From the NCBI GenBank assembly GCA_029222685.1, contig JARHVB010000005.1, positions 186,001-250,000 on the forward strand: a stretch of DNA of 64,000 nucleotides, in the 5' to 3' direction. This stretch comes from Terripilifer ovatus (lineage in GTDB: Bacteria; Pseudomonadota; Alphaproteobacteria; Rhizobiales; Beijerinckiaceae). Each line of letters starts with the position of its first letter. Position 1 is the first letter of the stretch. Position numbers and translations under genes: made by a program. This document shows, piece by piece, positions 43,786 through 52,876 of this stretch. Below the pieces are notes generated by a model. It made no database searches and was not told the DNA's origin. It was given only the letters and a program-made list of their open reading frames with translations.

Positions 43786-44781
43786 CTACCGCTTCGCTTC
43801 GGTCAGTTTCGTCAGCGCTTTCTCGCGCACGCTGACATCGATGAATTTCTTCAGATCGACAGGCGTCTTCATATTGCCGGTCTTGATGAAGAGATTCTGC
43901 ATCCAGTCCATCCGCTGCGCGGAAATCGGCATTTCAGGGTCGATGGCATTGTAGCGGTTGACCTCGTCAAAGACGAAAGAAGCGCGCGGATCGTCGTCCT
44001 TGGCGGAGGTCATTTCCTTGGTCAGCTTCACAACCGCGTCGCGGTTTGACATGGCGTAGCGCAGCGCCTCGACTTCCGCCGCGATGAAGGATGAGGCGTC
44101 GTCCGCCCGCGTGGCAATAGTCTTGCCGCTCATATAGGTGCAGAATCTCAGATAGTCGGGCGCCACTTCGTGCGCATGAACGAGAACCTTCAGGCCCATC
44201 TTGTCCAGCATGGGCGTGAATTCGCTCGACGTCGCGGCGGCGCCGACCACGCCTGCTGAGACGGCGCGGAAGCGATCCGTATCGCTGCCCATGGCGGCGA
44301 ACTGGACATCGTCGGAAGAAATTTTCGCATGTTCCAGAACGGCGCGCGCGAAGAGGTCAGGCAGTGCGCCCGGTGAAGAGATCGCGAAAGTCTTGCCTTT
44401 CAGCTCGGCCAGCGACGCCACATCCTTCTTCGTCACGATCACATAGGTCAGTCCCGGCCAGTAGCAGCCGACCGCCTTCACGTCCGCGCCCCGGGAGGCT
44501 GCAAGCAACGGTGCGCCAGGGCTGCCCTCGTAACTGTCGAGTTCGCCGGCGAGGAGCGCCTTGAGCGCCAAGGCATCTCCCTTGAACTGCATCATCTCGA
44601 TGTTCAGCCCGTGCTTCTTGGCGAAGCCGCCTTTATCCACCATGAACACAAAGCCGGCATCGCTCTTGGCTTCCACCATGCCATGGCGCCAGACCTTCTG
44701 CGCAAACGCCTCCTGCGGTGCGAGGCTGGCGCCGGCCATGGCAAGGCCGAGCATGAATAGGCACACTCTCTGGATGATCAT
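43786..44781 (-). CDS. taurine/nitrate-type ABC substrate-binding protein
   Basis: 331 residues. Signal peptide MIIQRVCLFMLGLAMAGASLAPQEAFAQ, then KVWRHGMVEAKSDAGFVFMVDKGGFAKKHGLNIEMMQFKGDALALKALLAGELDSYEG, the SsuA-like fold. The ATG at 44781 is preceded by GAGAGGAAG; the frame extends 13 codons upstream without need. First gene of the operon. The ligand could be a sulfonate, nitrile, pyrimidine or aromatic acid. Confidence 0.9.
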   Translation of the reverse strand: MIIQRVCLFMLGLAMAGASLAPQEAFAQKVWRHGMVEAKSDAGFVFMVDKGGFAKKHGLNIEMMQFKGDALALKALLAGELDSYEGSPGAPLLAASRGADVKAVGCYWPGLTYVIVTKKDVASLAELKGKTFAISSPGALPDLFARAVLEHAKISSDDVQFAAMGSDTDRFRAVSAGVVGAAATSSEFTPMLDKMGLKVLVHAHEVAPDYLRFCTYMSGKTIATRADDASSFIAAEVEALRYAMSNRDAVVKLTKEMTSAKDDDPRASFVFDEVNRYNAIDPEMPISAQRMDWMQNLFIKTGNMKTPVDLKKFIDVSVREKALTKLTEAKR

Positions 44782-45157
44782 CACGTCTTCCTCTCGTGCG
44801 TTGTCGGCCTTAGGGGTCACATGTCGTTCTGCCAGGGCACGGGATCCGCCTGGGGGTGGGCAAAAGCGGCTCGTTCAAACCCATGGTCTATCCTGCATTC
44901 CACTCAGCGCTTTCCATTCGCTCGTCGGCGCTCCGAACAAGCCACCGATAAACCTGAGATGTTCATCTGAAATATCACAGTAGCTGCAATCCCGTTTCCG
45001 TCAAGGGTCCGGCCTCAAATAATGGCCCCCCCCTTTCCGGCGGAGGCTTCTCGAAGCTCTACCTTATCCGCCGCACAGGCCTGCATCCGAAGTAAACATA
45101 CACCAATCATAAAGCTTATTCCGCCCGTTAAGCTCGGCCTTAATAAGGCTCCGGATG
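44782..45157. other. intergenic region without recognised features
   Basis: About 376 bases between the ABC operon start and the 3' end of the LysR gene. It includes a run of Cs near 45028 and AT-richer stretches near 45100. I see no gene, RNA or strong palindrome; AGATG-TT-CATCT near 44957 is a weak inverted repeat. Confidence 0.5.
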
Positions 45158-46408
45158 CTAGCCGGCTGCCTGCGCGCCATCCGTCCGTAGCCGTGTCATC
45201 TTCTGCAGAGCACCGACAAAGCAGGCCTGAAACGGCGTAGGGAGCCACGAACTTCGACTGGTGAGGCCGACATATCTGTCCTCATGCGGCACGCGAAGAC
45301 CATCCAGAGATTGAATATCCGACGTGCCGTCGGTTTCCACGTGCCATTGGGAGAGGACCGCGAGTCGATCGCTGGATCGGATCAGCGCGATAATGGTCGG
45401 CAGCCAGCTTGTATGAACCTGCGCCTTTGGCGTCAGCTTCCATTGCGCGATCAAATTCATCAGCACGTCATGCCGCAGACCCGCAGTCGGGAAAACGAAG
45501 TCGTAACCGCTGAGATCGCGGACCTTGATGCGTTTCAATTTGCTCAGCGGGTGACCGCGCCGGGCTGCAACCACATAGGGATCGGGCTGCAAGGGAGTCT
45601 CGGAGAGGTCGGAAAAAGGCGGCGGCGCCCGCAGCGCACCGAAGATGACATCGATCGACCCATCCCTCAGCAGGACGACAAGTTCTTCGTAGGAGCCCTC
45701 GATAATTTCCACTGTATAAGAAGGCTGTTCTGCGAGTGCGGCTTCCAGCGCTTCGGCCAGGATGAGACGCGGAGACAGCACCAGCGCGCCGATCCGCAGG
45801 CTCTTGCGACTGGACTGGGCGCCGCCGATCTCTTCCATGGCGGACCAGATCTCCTGACCGGCCAGCACCAGCCGTCTCGCAAACTCGCGTCCTGCCTGCG
45901 TAAGCTCAGCGCGATGCCCTGTGGACTGGATGAGCGTCGCCGACAAAAGCCGTTCCAGCTCCTGCACCGGCCGGACAACGGCTCGCTCCGAGACGCCGAG
46001 GCGCTCGCCTGCCTGGCGCACGCTGCCAAAGCTCCACAGCGCCAGAATGGATTTACACTGCGTACCGGTGATGCGCGAAGCCGTAACGTCTCGTCTTCGC
46101 GCCGAGCGCACATCGCCCGAGACGTTTTCAACGGCATCTCGAACCTGCTGAAGACAGCGCTGGACGCGGCGATGAAACAGCCTTCCATTGTCGGTGAGAC
46201 GACTGCCTTGCGCGCCCCGCGACAAGAGAGGACATCCGACATCCGCCTCGAGCTGATTCAACAGATAGGAAACCGCCGGCTGGCTGACGCGCAGGGCCGC
46301 AGCGGCTGCAACGAGAGAGCCCCGCTCCGCTGCTTCATCGAAGGCCCGAAGGCGCCGCAGTTCCAGCGAATGTTCGGATTTCAAACTCACGGGCGTCCTG
46401 TATGGCAT
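45158..46408 (-). CDS. LysR-family regulator with two N-terminal HTH domains
   Basis: 416 residues, about 100 more than ordinary LysR proteins. Residues about 17-80 form a normal LysR wHTH (LRRLRAFDEAAERGSLVAAAAALRVSQPAVSYLLNQLEADVGCPLLSR). Residues about 113-172 form a second one (SILALWSFGSVRQAGERLGVSERAVVRPVQELERLLSATLIQ). An effector domain follows from about 200 (LRIGALVLSPRLILAEALEAALAEQ). It is divergent from the Bug / esterase operon at 46547, which it most likely controls. Tandem-HTH LysR proteins occur sporadically in Proteobacteria. Confidence 0.85.
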   Translation of the reverse strand: MPYRTPVSLKSEHSLELRRLRAFDEAAERGSLVAAAAALRVSQPAVSYLLNQLEADVGCPLLSRGAQGSRLTDNGRLFHRRVQRCLQQVRDAVENVSGDVRSARRRDVTASRITGTQCKSILALWSFGSVRQAGERLGVSERAVVRPVQELERLLSATLIQSTGHRAELTQAGREFARRLVLAGQEIWSAMEEIGGAQSSRKSLRIGALVLSPRLILAEALEAALAEQPSYTVEIIEGSYEELVVLLRDGSIDVIFGALRAPPPFSDLSETPLQPDPYVVAARRGHPLSKLKRIKVRDLSGYDFVFPTAGLRHDVLMNLIAQWKLTPKAQVHTSWLPTIIALIRSSDRLAVLSQWHVETDGTSDIQSLDGLRVPHEDRYVGLTSRSSWLPTPFQACFVGALQKMTRLRTDGAQAAG

Positions 46409-46447
46409 TTATCTGGCGTATTTTTTATAGCCCTGGATGCCGATTTA

Positions 46448-46457
46448 ATATGCATAT
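46448..46457. promoter_or_regulatory. ATATGCATAT palindrome in divergent promoter
   Basis: A perfect 10-base palindrome in the AT-rich gap between the tandem-HTH LysR gene and the Bug / esterase operon. It is short and could occur by chance; listed as a possible part of the regulator's site. Confidence 0.3.
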
Positions 46458-46546
46458 GAGGCCTATTCCGCGTCATGCTGATATCCGATGGCTGGATGAG
46501 CATAGCCGGCATTATAGGCCGTGCGACGGCGTGGTGGGAGGAAAAG

Positions 46547-47602
46547 ATGACGGCACTCATGAGCTGCGGCCTGCGGCGCAGTCTACCGATTGCCTCGTTC
46601 GGGCTTCTGGCAATGCTATCGACGAGTGCCCTGCAGGCTCAGGACGCAAACACATTCTTCCGCGGCAAGACGATCACCATTGCCGTCGGCGCAGCCGCCG
46701 GCGGCGGGCTCGATACCTACGCCCGCCTGCTGTCGCGCCACCTCGCCAATCACATTCCGGGCAATCCTGCCATGATCGTCTCGAACATGCCGGGCGCCGG
46801 CGGACAGATCGTTGCGCGCCATCTCATGTTCCGCGCGCCCAAGGACGGCACTACCATCGGGACTTTCTTTCCCAGCGTGCTCGTCGAGGCGCTGCTGGCG
46901 AAAGGTGAAAATTCGCTCGACGCCAGCAAGTTCAGCTTCATCGGCAATGCCAAGGTCGAAGCCTCAGTCTGCATGTTGCGTCAGGATGCGCCGGTCAAGA
47001 CCGTGGAAGATCTTCTCACCCGGGAGATCACCATCGGCGGCACGACCGCGGGAAGCCAGGTAGTGGATTTTCCCGTCGTGGAGAAAAACCTGCTCGGCGT
47101 GAAGTTGAAACTGATCGCCGGATATCAGGGCACCCGTGAAGTCGGCGGCGCCATCGAGAAGAACGAGGTTCAGGGCATCTGCGGCATCGGCTGGTCGACG
47201 CTGAAGGTGCAGTATCCGGACCTGCTGTCAGGAAAATCCTTTGCACGGATCTTCGCCCAGGAAGACATGAAAGGTGACCCGGAGCTGAATGCGGCCGGCG
47301 TGCCCCTGATGTCGGCGCTCGCAAAAACCGACATCCAGCGGCAGGTGCTGACCATCCTTTACGCGCAGAATGACTTGAGCCGGCCCTATGTCGCGCCGCC
47401 CGAAGTGCCCGCCGATCGCGTAGCAGTCCTTCAGAAGGGCTTTCTCGAAGCGCTTGCCAGCGACGGCCTGAAAGCCGATGCCGCCAAGATGAGAGTCGAC
47501 GTGTCCGGCATGTCGGGCGAGGACATGCGCGCCTATATCAGGAAGCTCTATGCCTCTTCGCCGGAGGTGATCAAAGCGCTGGGCGATGCTTTCGGCCGCT
47601 AG
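46547..47602 (+). CDS. TctC/Bug-related substrate-binding protein, QGICGI subfamily
   Basis: 351 residues. The ATG at 46547 follows GGGAGGAAAAG and starts the signal peptide MTALMSCGLRRSLPIASFGLLAMLSTSALQAQ. Mature features: FRGKTITIAVGAAAGGGLDTYARLLSRHLANHIPGNP, APKDGTTIG, KFSFIGNAKVE, EVQGICGIGWSTL, GDPELNAAGVP. It shares these with the protein at 13150 rather than with the classical Bug proteins in the window. First gene of an operon with two hydrolases and an amidohydrolase. Confidence 0.85.
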   Translation: MTALMSCGLRRSLPIASFGLLAMLSTSALQAQDANTFFRGKTITIAVGAAAGGGLDTYARLLSRHLANHIPGNPAMIVSNMPGAGGQIVARHLMFRAPKDGTTIGTFFPSVLVEALLAKGENSLDASKFSFIGNAKVEASVCMLRQDAPVKTVEDLLTREITIGGTTAGSQVVDFPVVEKNLLGVKLKLIAGYQGTREVGGAIEKNEVQGICGIGWSTLKVQYPDLLSGKSFARIFAQEDMKGDPELNAAGVPLMSALAKTDIQRQVLTILYAQNDLSRPYVAPPEVPADRVAVLQKGFLEALASDGLKADAAKMRVDVSGMSGEDMRAYIRKLYASSPEVIKALGDAFGR

Positions 47603-47650
47603 GCAAGCCGCTTCACCGGTCAAGCACGACACTGCGCAAGGAATATCACC

Positions 47651-48676
47651 ATGATCGCCCGCACCGCCCTCGCCGCTGCCCTGCTCTGGTCCGCCGTCGC
47701 CGGCGCTGCCGAACCGATCCACCTGCGCGACATGGGCTCGTTTCATGTCGGCGGCAGGATCGTCGAACTGAGCGGCCAGCCGGTCCAGGACATCGTTCGC
47801 ATTCCCGGCGGGCCGACATCGAAGCTCGATCCCAACGGCCGTTACCAGGTCGAGCAGATGTATGCGCAATACTTTCTGGTGCAGAACCCCAAGGGCAAAT
47901 ACCCGCTGCTGATGTGGCATGGTGGCGGCCTGACCGGCGCGACCTATGAGACGACGCCGGACGGGCGCGAAGGCTGGCGCGACATGTTCCTGCGCAAGGG
48001 CTGGGATGTTTATGTCAGCGACGCGGTCGAGCGTGGACGTTCGGGCTTTGCCTCGCCTGACATCTGGAAGTCGCAGCCGCTGTTCCTGACGCAGACCGAT
48101 CCTTGGGAACGCTTCAGGATCGGACCTGGACCCGGATCTTTCGACCCCGATCCCGCCAAACGCAAACTGCTGCCTGGCAACCAGTTTCCCACCGAGGCCT
48201 TCGACGCCTTCACCAAGCAGATCGTGCCGCGCTGGCTATCGACCGACGATGCCGTGCTGGCGGGATATGTCGCGCTGGTCGACAAGGTCTGCCCCTGCGT
48301 TCTCATGACCCACAGCCAGGGCGGCTTCTTCGGCTTCCGCGCGGCGGAGGCGCGGCCCGACAAGATCAAGGCCATCGTCGCCGTAGAGCCCGCCAGCGCT
48401 GGGCCGGCCGACAAGGCTGCGGCCCTGAAGTCGGTGCCGATCCTGGAAGTGTTCGGCGATTATATCGAGCAGGACCCGCGCTGGGTCGCCTACAGCAAGA
48501 TCGACCTCGCCTATCTCGACGCGGTGCGGGCCGCCGGCGGCAGCGCCGACGTGATCGATCTTCCCAAGGTCGGCGTGAAGGGAAATTCCCACATGATGAT
48601 GATGGACAGGAACAACCGCGAGATCGCCGAATTGATCTCGAAATGGCTTGTGACTAAAGGGTTGTCAGACCCCTGA
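47651..48676 (+). CDS. secreted alpha/beta hydrolase (esterase)
   Basis: 341 residues with the signal peptide MIARTALAAALLWSAVAGAA, so periplasmic or secreted. LLMWHGGGLTGATYETTPDGREGW provides the oxyanion region, MTHSQGGFFGFRA is the nucleophile elbow, and KGNSHMMMMDRNN carries the likely catalytic His. The pattern recalls the Alcaligenes esterase 713 group (recognised from memory, not searched). Placed between a binding protein and an amidohydrolase, it probably releases an acid from an ester outside the inner membrane for the adjacent binding protein to capture. Confidence 0.82.
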   Translation: MIARTALAAALLWSAVAGAAEPIHLRDMGSFHVGGRIVELSGQPVQDIVRIPGGPTSKLDPNGRYQVEQMYAQYFLVQNPKGKYPLLMWHGGGLTGATYETTPDGREGWRDMFLRKGWDVYVSDAVERGRSGFASPDIWKSQPLFLTQTDPWERFRIGPGPGSFDPDPAKRKLLPGNQFPTEAFDAFTKQIVPRWLSTDDAVLAGYVALVDKVCPCVLMTHSQGGFFGFRAAEARPDKIKAIVAVEPASAGPADKAAALKSVPILEVFGDYIEQDPRWVAYSKIDLAYLDAVRAAGGSADVIDLPKVGVKGNSHMMMMDRNNREIAELISKWLVTKGLSDP

Positions 48677-48693
48677 ACCAGGCCGGAGATACG

Positions 48694-49524
48694 ATGCCCG
48701 TCGCAGATCCTCTCGTCGCAAGCCCTCTCGTCGCAAACCCGCTTGTTGATTGCCATGCGCATGTCTACACGCGCGCCATGCCGACCAGCGGCACCGCCTG
48801 GCACCTGCCGCCGGCCGATGCGACGATCGAGGACTATATCGCGACGCTTGACGCGCACGGCGTGCATTTCGCCGTGCTGGCGGCAGCCAGCATCTATGGA
48901 GACTACAACGACTATGCGCTGGAGGCCGTCCGCCGCCACAAGCGTCTGCGCACCACCGTCATCGTCTCGCCTGACATCGATCTCTATGCCATGCGGCGCA
49001 TGAAGGAAGACGGCGTGGTCGGCGTCCGCTTCCAGTTCCGCAACGCCGCCTCGCCGCCGGATCTGACCAGCTTCGAATACCGCCGGCTGATGCGCCGGAT
49101 CGCCGATCTCGACTGGCATGTGCATCTGCACGACGAAGGCGAACGGCTGCCCAACTATATCGAGACCATTGAGGCGGCCGGACCGAAGCTGGTGATCGAC
49201 CATTTCGGCCGGCCAACGAAAGGCCTCGGCGTGAATTCGGACGGATTCAAAGCCGTGCTCCGCTCGATCGAGCGCGGCAATACCTGGGTCAAGGCATCCG
49301 CTGCATTCCGCATCGAGCCAGCCGGCGACGTCGCGGCTTTCGCATCGGCCTTGCTGAAGCACGCCGGGCCGGAGCGATTGCTCTGGGGCAGCGACTGGCC
49401 CTTCGCTGCTTTCGAGACCAGCATGACCTACCGCAAAACGCTGGAAGATTTCCGCACGAACTTTCCTGACGACTCCGTCCGGCGCGCGATAGATCTCACA
49501 GCCTTGAAATTCTATTTCAGTTGA
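48694..49524 (+). CDS. amidohydrolase family protein, 2-pyrone-4,6-dicarboxylate lactonase (LigI)-like
   Basis: 276 residues, TIM barrel. VDCHAHV gives His21 and His23, VIDHFGRP a further His, and LLWGSDWPF the Asp234, so the metal/catalytic set of the LigI-type lactonases is complete. The N-terminus carries a 15-base-period repeat encoding DPLVA-SPLVA-NPLVD. Likely hydrolyses a lactone or cyclic intermediate; the lactone itself cannot be deduced. 17 bases after the esterase. Confidence 0.85.
   Translation: MPVADPLVASPLVANPLVDCHAHVYTRAMPTSGTAWHLPPADATIEDYIATLDAHGVHFAVLAAASIYGDYNDYALEAVRRHKRLRTTVIVSPDIDLYAMRRMKEDGVVGVRFQFRNAASPPDLTSFEYRRLMRRIADLDWHVHLHDEGERLPNYIETIEAAGPKLVIDHFGRPTKGLGVNSDGFKAVLRSIERGNTWVKASAAFRIEPAGDVAAFASALLKHAGPERLLWGSDWPFAAFETSMTYRKTLEDFRTNFPDDSVRRAIDLTALKFYFS
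48706..48750. repeat. 15-base-period tandem repeats at the amidohydrolase 5' end
   Basis: CCTCTCGTCGCA occurs at 48709-48720 and 48724-48735 with period 15, followed by a degenerate unit running into the HxH metal motif. The encoded series is DPLVA-SPLVA-NPLVD. Confidence 0.88.
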
Positions 49525-49553
49525 CGACCTGCATATCAAGGATGGGACATATC

Positions 49554-50555
49554 GTGTCGAAAGTCGTTCGTCGGGATTTCAAGGTTACGACTATCGATAA
49601 GGTGAATATCGCGGTGCGCGAAGTGCGCATGGAGGACGGTCCGCGCAAGACTGCTCAAAAGACGCCGATCCTGCTCATGCATGGCACCCGCGTGCCCGGC
49701 GTCAGCGAATACGATCTCGGCGTCGAGAACGGCTCCATCGCCGAGGCGCTGGCCCTTGCCGGCCACGACAGTTTCATTCCCGACGGGCGCGGCTTCGGCA
49801 AGTCCGATCGTCCCGCCGCCATGTCGGAGCCGCCTGGCGCGTCCAAGCCGCTGGCCCGCTGCCTGGAACTCACCCGCGATGTCGATGCGACGGTCGAGGC
49901 GATGCGCAACGCCTGCGGCGTGGAGAAGGTCGCTCTGCTCGGCTGGGGCGTCGGCGCCACGCTCATCCTGATGTACGCTTCCCTGTGGCCGGAGAAGGTG
50001 AGCCATCTCGTCCTCTACAATCCGCTCTACGGCGGGGGTGTCGATCACCCGCGCTATCGGGGCGCCGGACTTGCGGACCCGGAAAACCCGCTCCGCTTCA
50101 ACACCGCCAAATTCGGCGGCTACAATTTCAATACGCTCGACCATCTTCTCGAGAAGTGGGACAGTTCGATCCCGATCGAGAACAAGGACGAATGGCGCGA
50201 TCCTGCCGTCGCCACGGCCTTCGTCCAGGCGCTGAGCGACGGCGACCCCACCACCACGAGCCGCGATCCGCCGACCTTCCGCAGCCCCAACGGCATGCTC
50301 GAAGACAGTTTCTACATCGGCATCGGCGAAAAACTCGTCCATGCCAATCAGGTCCGATGCAAGGTCCTGATCGTGCGCGGCGAACTCGATTATTTCTCGC
50401 GCCCCGAAGATGTCGCCGAACTGCAGCGCGACCTTGTCAATGCGCAGGAAGTGCACGCCTTCGAGCCGAAGAACGCCACGCATTACGTCCTGCTCGACCG
50501 ACCCGAACGCGGCCGCGACGCAACGCTGGCCAGGATCACGCAGTTCCTGAGCTGA
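49554..50555 (+). CDS. alpha/beta hydrolase-fold protein with Gly at the nucleophile position
   Basis: About 333 residues. LLMHGTRVPGVSEYDLGVENG, PDGRGFGKSDRP, the elbow VALLGWGVGATLIL, IVRGELDYFSRPEDVAELQ and ATHYVLLDRPERG give the whole fold with candidate Asp and His. The elbow is G-W-G-V-G: residue 132, where Ser, Cys or Asp should be, is Gly. The GTG at 49554 has GATGGGA upstream; an ATG at 49542 or TTG at 49521 would add a few residues. Last gene of the operon. Classical esterase activity is unlikely unless another residue substitutes. Confidence 0.78.
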   Translation: MSKVVRRDFKVTTIDKVNIAVREVRMEDGPRKTAQKTPILLMHGTRVPGVSEYDLGVENGSIAEALALAGHDSFIPDGRGFGKSDRPAAMSEPPGASKPLARCLELTRDVDATVEAMRNACGVEKVALLGWGVGATLILMYASLWPEKVSHLVLYNPLYGGGVDHPRYRGAGLADPENPLRFNTAKFGGYNFNTLDHLLEKWDSSIPIENKDEWRDPAVATAFVQALSDGDPTTTSRDPPTFRSPNGMLEDSFYIGIGEKLVHANQVRCKVLIVRGELDYFSRPEDVAELQRDLVNAQEVHAFEPKNATHYVLLDRPERGRDATLARITQFLS

Positions 50556-50564
50556 TCGTCGATC

Positions 50565-51515
50565 TTAACTGGGCCTGAGAGTCCCTGCACGAAACCGTTC
50601 AAGATTTTCGATCACCCTGCCGGCCAGACGCGCCATGCTGGCCGTGCTGCCGCCACCACCGCAATGGGGCGAAATGATGATGTTTGGAGCGCCCCAAAGC
50701 GGGTCGGTCGGCGGCAGCGGTTCGGGATCCGTCACATCGATGCCGGCGCCGGCGATCTTCCCGGCCTGCAACGCCTCGAGAAGCGCGGCCTGGTCGATGA
50801 TCGCGCCGCGCGCCACGTTGATGAGATAGGCCGACGGCTTGCAGACGGCGAATTCCGCAGCCCCGATGAGGCCGCGCGTCTCATTCGTCTGGGCGATCGT
50901 AATGACGATGAAGTCGGCGCGCCCAAGAACCTCCTTCAATTCCGTCAGAGGATGGACCTCGTCGACAAGCGGATTTTCCTTAGGCGTGCGGGTCGCCGTG
51001 ATGACAGTCATGCCGAACACCTTGGCCCGCTTGGCGACTTCCAGGCCGGCATGGCCCAGGCCGACGATCGCCAGCGTGCGGCCCTCGACCGAGCTCATCG
51101 CCGACGCACGGCCGCGTTCCCATTTGTGCGTCGGCGTAATCTGCGCCCAAAGAGGAATCTGCCGCGTGAAGGCCAGCAGGAACGCGAAAGCATGTTCGGC
51201 CAGTGCCGGGGAATGGGCGCCGGCCGGCCCCGTCACTACGATCCGCTCGGGAACCCTGGCGAGGTTGAAACCTTCGCGGCCGGCGGTGACGACGTGCAGC
51301 CACTTCAGTGACGAAGCCGAGCGCAACAGCTCGCCCACGTCCGCGGCCATATGTTCATGGGGATCGGGCGCCACGAGACCGTCGGCATCGACGAGCGCTG
51401 CCTTGAGCTCCTCGAAAGAGCGGACGATGGAGAGGTCGATATCCTTGACCGCCTTCAGTTTCGAGGTGATCGCAGGTTCGGCCAGAGCCATATGGGCCCA
51501 ATAGACGATTTTCAT
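50565..51515 (-). CDS. D-2-hydroxyacid dehydrogenase (NAD(P)-dependent)
   Basis: 316 residues. NAD motif VGLGHAG (152-157), catalytic Arg236 in NVARGAIID, Glu265 in DPEPLPP, and His284 in ISPHCGGGG. It interconverts a 2-keto acid and a D-2-hydroxyacid in the cytoplasm. The start at 51515 (MKIVYWAHM) fits the family; an upstream extension would overlap the next gene. Lies 29 bases downstream of an FMN-dependent 2-hydroxyacid oxidase, so the pair may handle both enantiomers. Confidence 0.88.
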   Translation of the reverse strand: MKIVYWAHMALAEPAITSKLKAVKDIDLSIVRSFEELKAALVDADGLVAPDPHEHMAADVGELLRSASSLKWLHVVTAGREGFNLARVPERIVVTGPAGAHSPALAEHAFAFLLAFTRQIPLWAQITPTHKWERGRASAMSSVEGRTLAIVGLGHAGLEVAKRAKVFGMTVITATRTPKENPLVDEVHPLTELKEVLGRADFIVITIAQTNETRGLIGAAEFAVCKPSAYLINVARGAIIDQAALLEALQAGKIAGAGIDVTDPEPLPPTDPLWGAPNIIISPHCGGGGSTASMARLAGRVIENLERFRAGTLRPS

Positions 51516-51544
51516 GGAGGAGCCACTCCGAATGTCAAGTGACG

Positions 51545-52729
51545 TTACCCGGCCAACTGTTCCGGCGTCCAGGCGCCGGGATGACGCTTGCCGATGGTCG
51601 ACAGTTCGCCGACGGTCATGCAACCGAGTTGCCCCAGGGTCGCACGCAGATCGTTCGCGTAGATATCGATCAGATGCGCCGGACCTTTCGGGCCCAGCGC
51701 ACCGAGACTCCAGAGAAACGACTTACCGGCAAACGCGGCATCGGCGCCGCACGCGATGGCACGCGCCACATCGACGCCGGATCTGACACCGCTGTCGAGG
51801 ATCAGCGTCGCCTTCTTGCCGACAGCGGCGCGGATCGCCGGCAGGGCGTCGATCGAGGCCGGCAAGGCATCGATCTGGCGGCCGCCGTGATTGGTGACGA
51901 ACAGCCCCTCGACGCCCAGCGCCACGGCCCGCTCCGCATCGGCCGGATGCAGGACGCCCTTCAGCACCAGCGGGCCCTTCCAGACGTCCCGGTACTTGGC
52001 GATCTCCTCCCACGTGAAGGCGCCGCCCTGCTCCTGACGTATGAAGGCGGCAGATTCTTCAAGCGAGGTCAGGTTGGGCGGCATATACCGCCGCAACGCG
52101 ACGAAGCGCGGGATGCCGTGTTTGGCGAGCGCATAGAGCCAGCGCGGCGATGTCATCGCATCGAGGCGCAGGCGCATCGTCAGTTTGAATGGATTGACGA
52201 TGCCGCTCTTGACCTCGCGCGGGCGGATGGTGCGAACCGGCGTGTCGATCGTCAGCACCAGCGCATGCACGCCTACGGCCTGCGCGCGACGGGCGAGGTC
52301 GAGGCCGATCTTGTGATCGTTCTTGGCGAAGCGATAAAGCTGATACCAGAGCACGTCCGGCGCGATCTTGGCGGCCTGCTCGACATCGATGCCCGACAGT
52401 ACGCCCAGCGTATAGGGCACACGCGCGGCCTGCGCCGCCGCGGCGAGATGCAGTTCGGCACCCGGATAGGCCGTTCCCGGACCGCCGATCGGCGCAATGC
52501 CGAGGGGTGCCGAATAGGGACGGCCAAACAGGAACGCGTCGACGGGCGGCGGCGAGACCACGCGACCATAGCGCGGCATCAGTTCGACCGCGTCGAGCGC
52601 ATCCCAGTTGCGCTTGATGCCGATGTCCTGGCCGGCGCCGCCATCCATATATTCAAACGAGAAATTCGGCATGACCTTGCGGGCACGCGCGCGCAGATCG
52701 AATGCCGTCGGATACAGTTGCAAATTCAT
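51545..52729 (-). CDS. FMN-dependent alpha-hydroxyacid oxidase/dehydrogenase
   Basis: 394 residues. NFSFEYMDGGAGQD, PLGIAPIGGPG, the active-site LVLKGVLHPADAERA lysine, VTNHGGRQ with catalytic His and Arg, and LILDSGVRSGVDVARAIACGADA for FMN phosphate. This family oxidises L-lactate, glycolate or mandelate-type acids. The ATG at 52729 follows a GGGGGGGACG stretch; an ATG at 52768 is possible. Co-directional with the dehydrogenase downstream. Substrate not determined. Confidence 0.88.
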   Translation of the reverse strand: MNLQLYPTAFDLRARARKVMPNFSFEYMDGGAGQDIGIKRNWDALDAVELMPRYGRVVSPPPVDAFLFGRPYSAPLGIAPIGGPGTAYPGAELHLAAAAQAARVPYTLGVLSGIDVEQAAKIAPDVLWYQLYRFAKNDHKIGLDLARRAQAVGVHALVLTIDTPVRTIRPREVKSGIVNPFKLTMRLRLDAMTSPRWLYALAKHGIPRFVALRRYMPPNLTSLEESAAFIRQEQGGAFTWEEIAKYRDVWKGPLVLKGVLHPADAERAVALGVEGLFVTNHGGRQIDALPASIDALPAIRAAVGKKATLILDSGVRSGVDVARAIACGADAAFAGKSFLWSLGALGPKGPAHLIDIYANDLRATLGQLGCMTVGELSTIGKRHPGAWTPEQLAG

Positions 52730-52876
52730 CGTCCCCCCGCCCGTTCCGGTTTGCGTGTTCTCGTTCATCGCCGAAGAGGCGTTGATAGTGGCTGCGTCAC
52801 AGAAAGTACAGAATTTAGATGAGAGCAGCCTCCGTTCACCGGCGACATTTGGTGGACGCAGCAATCGATCGGATTG

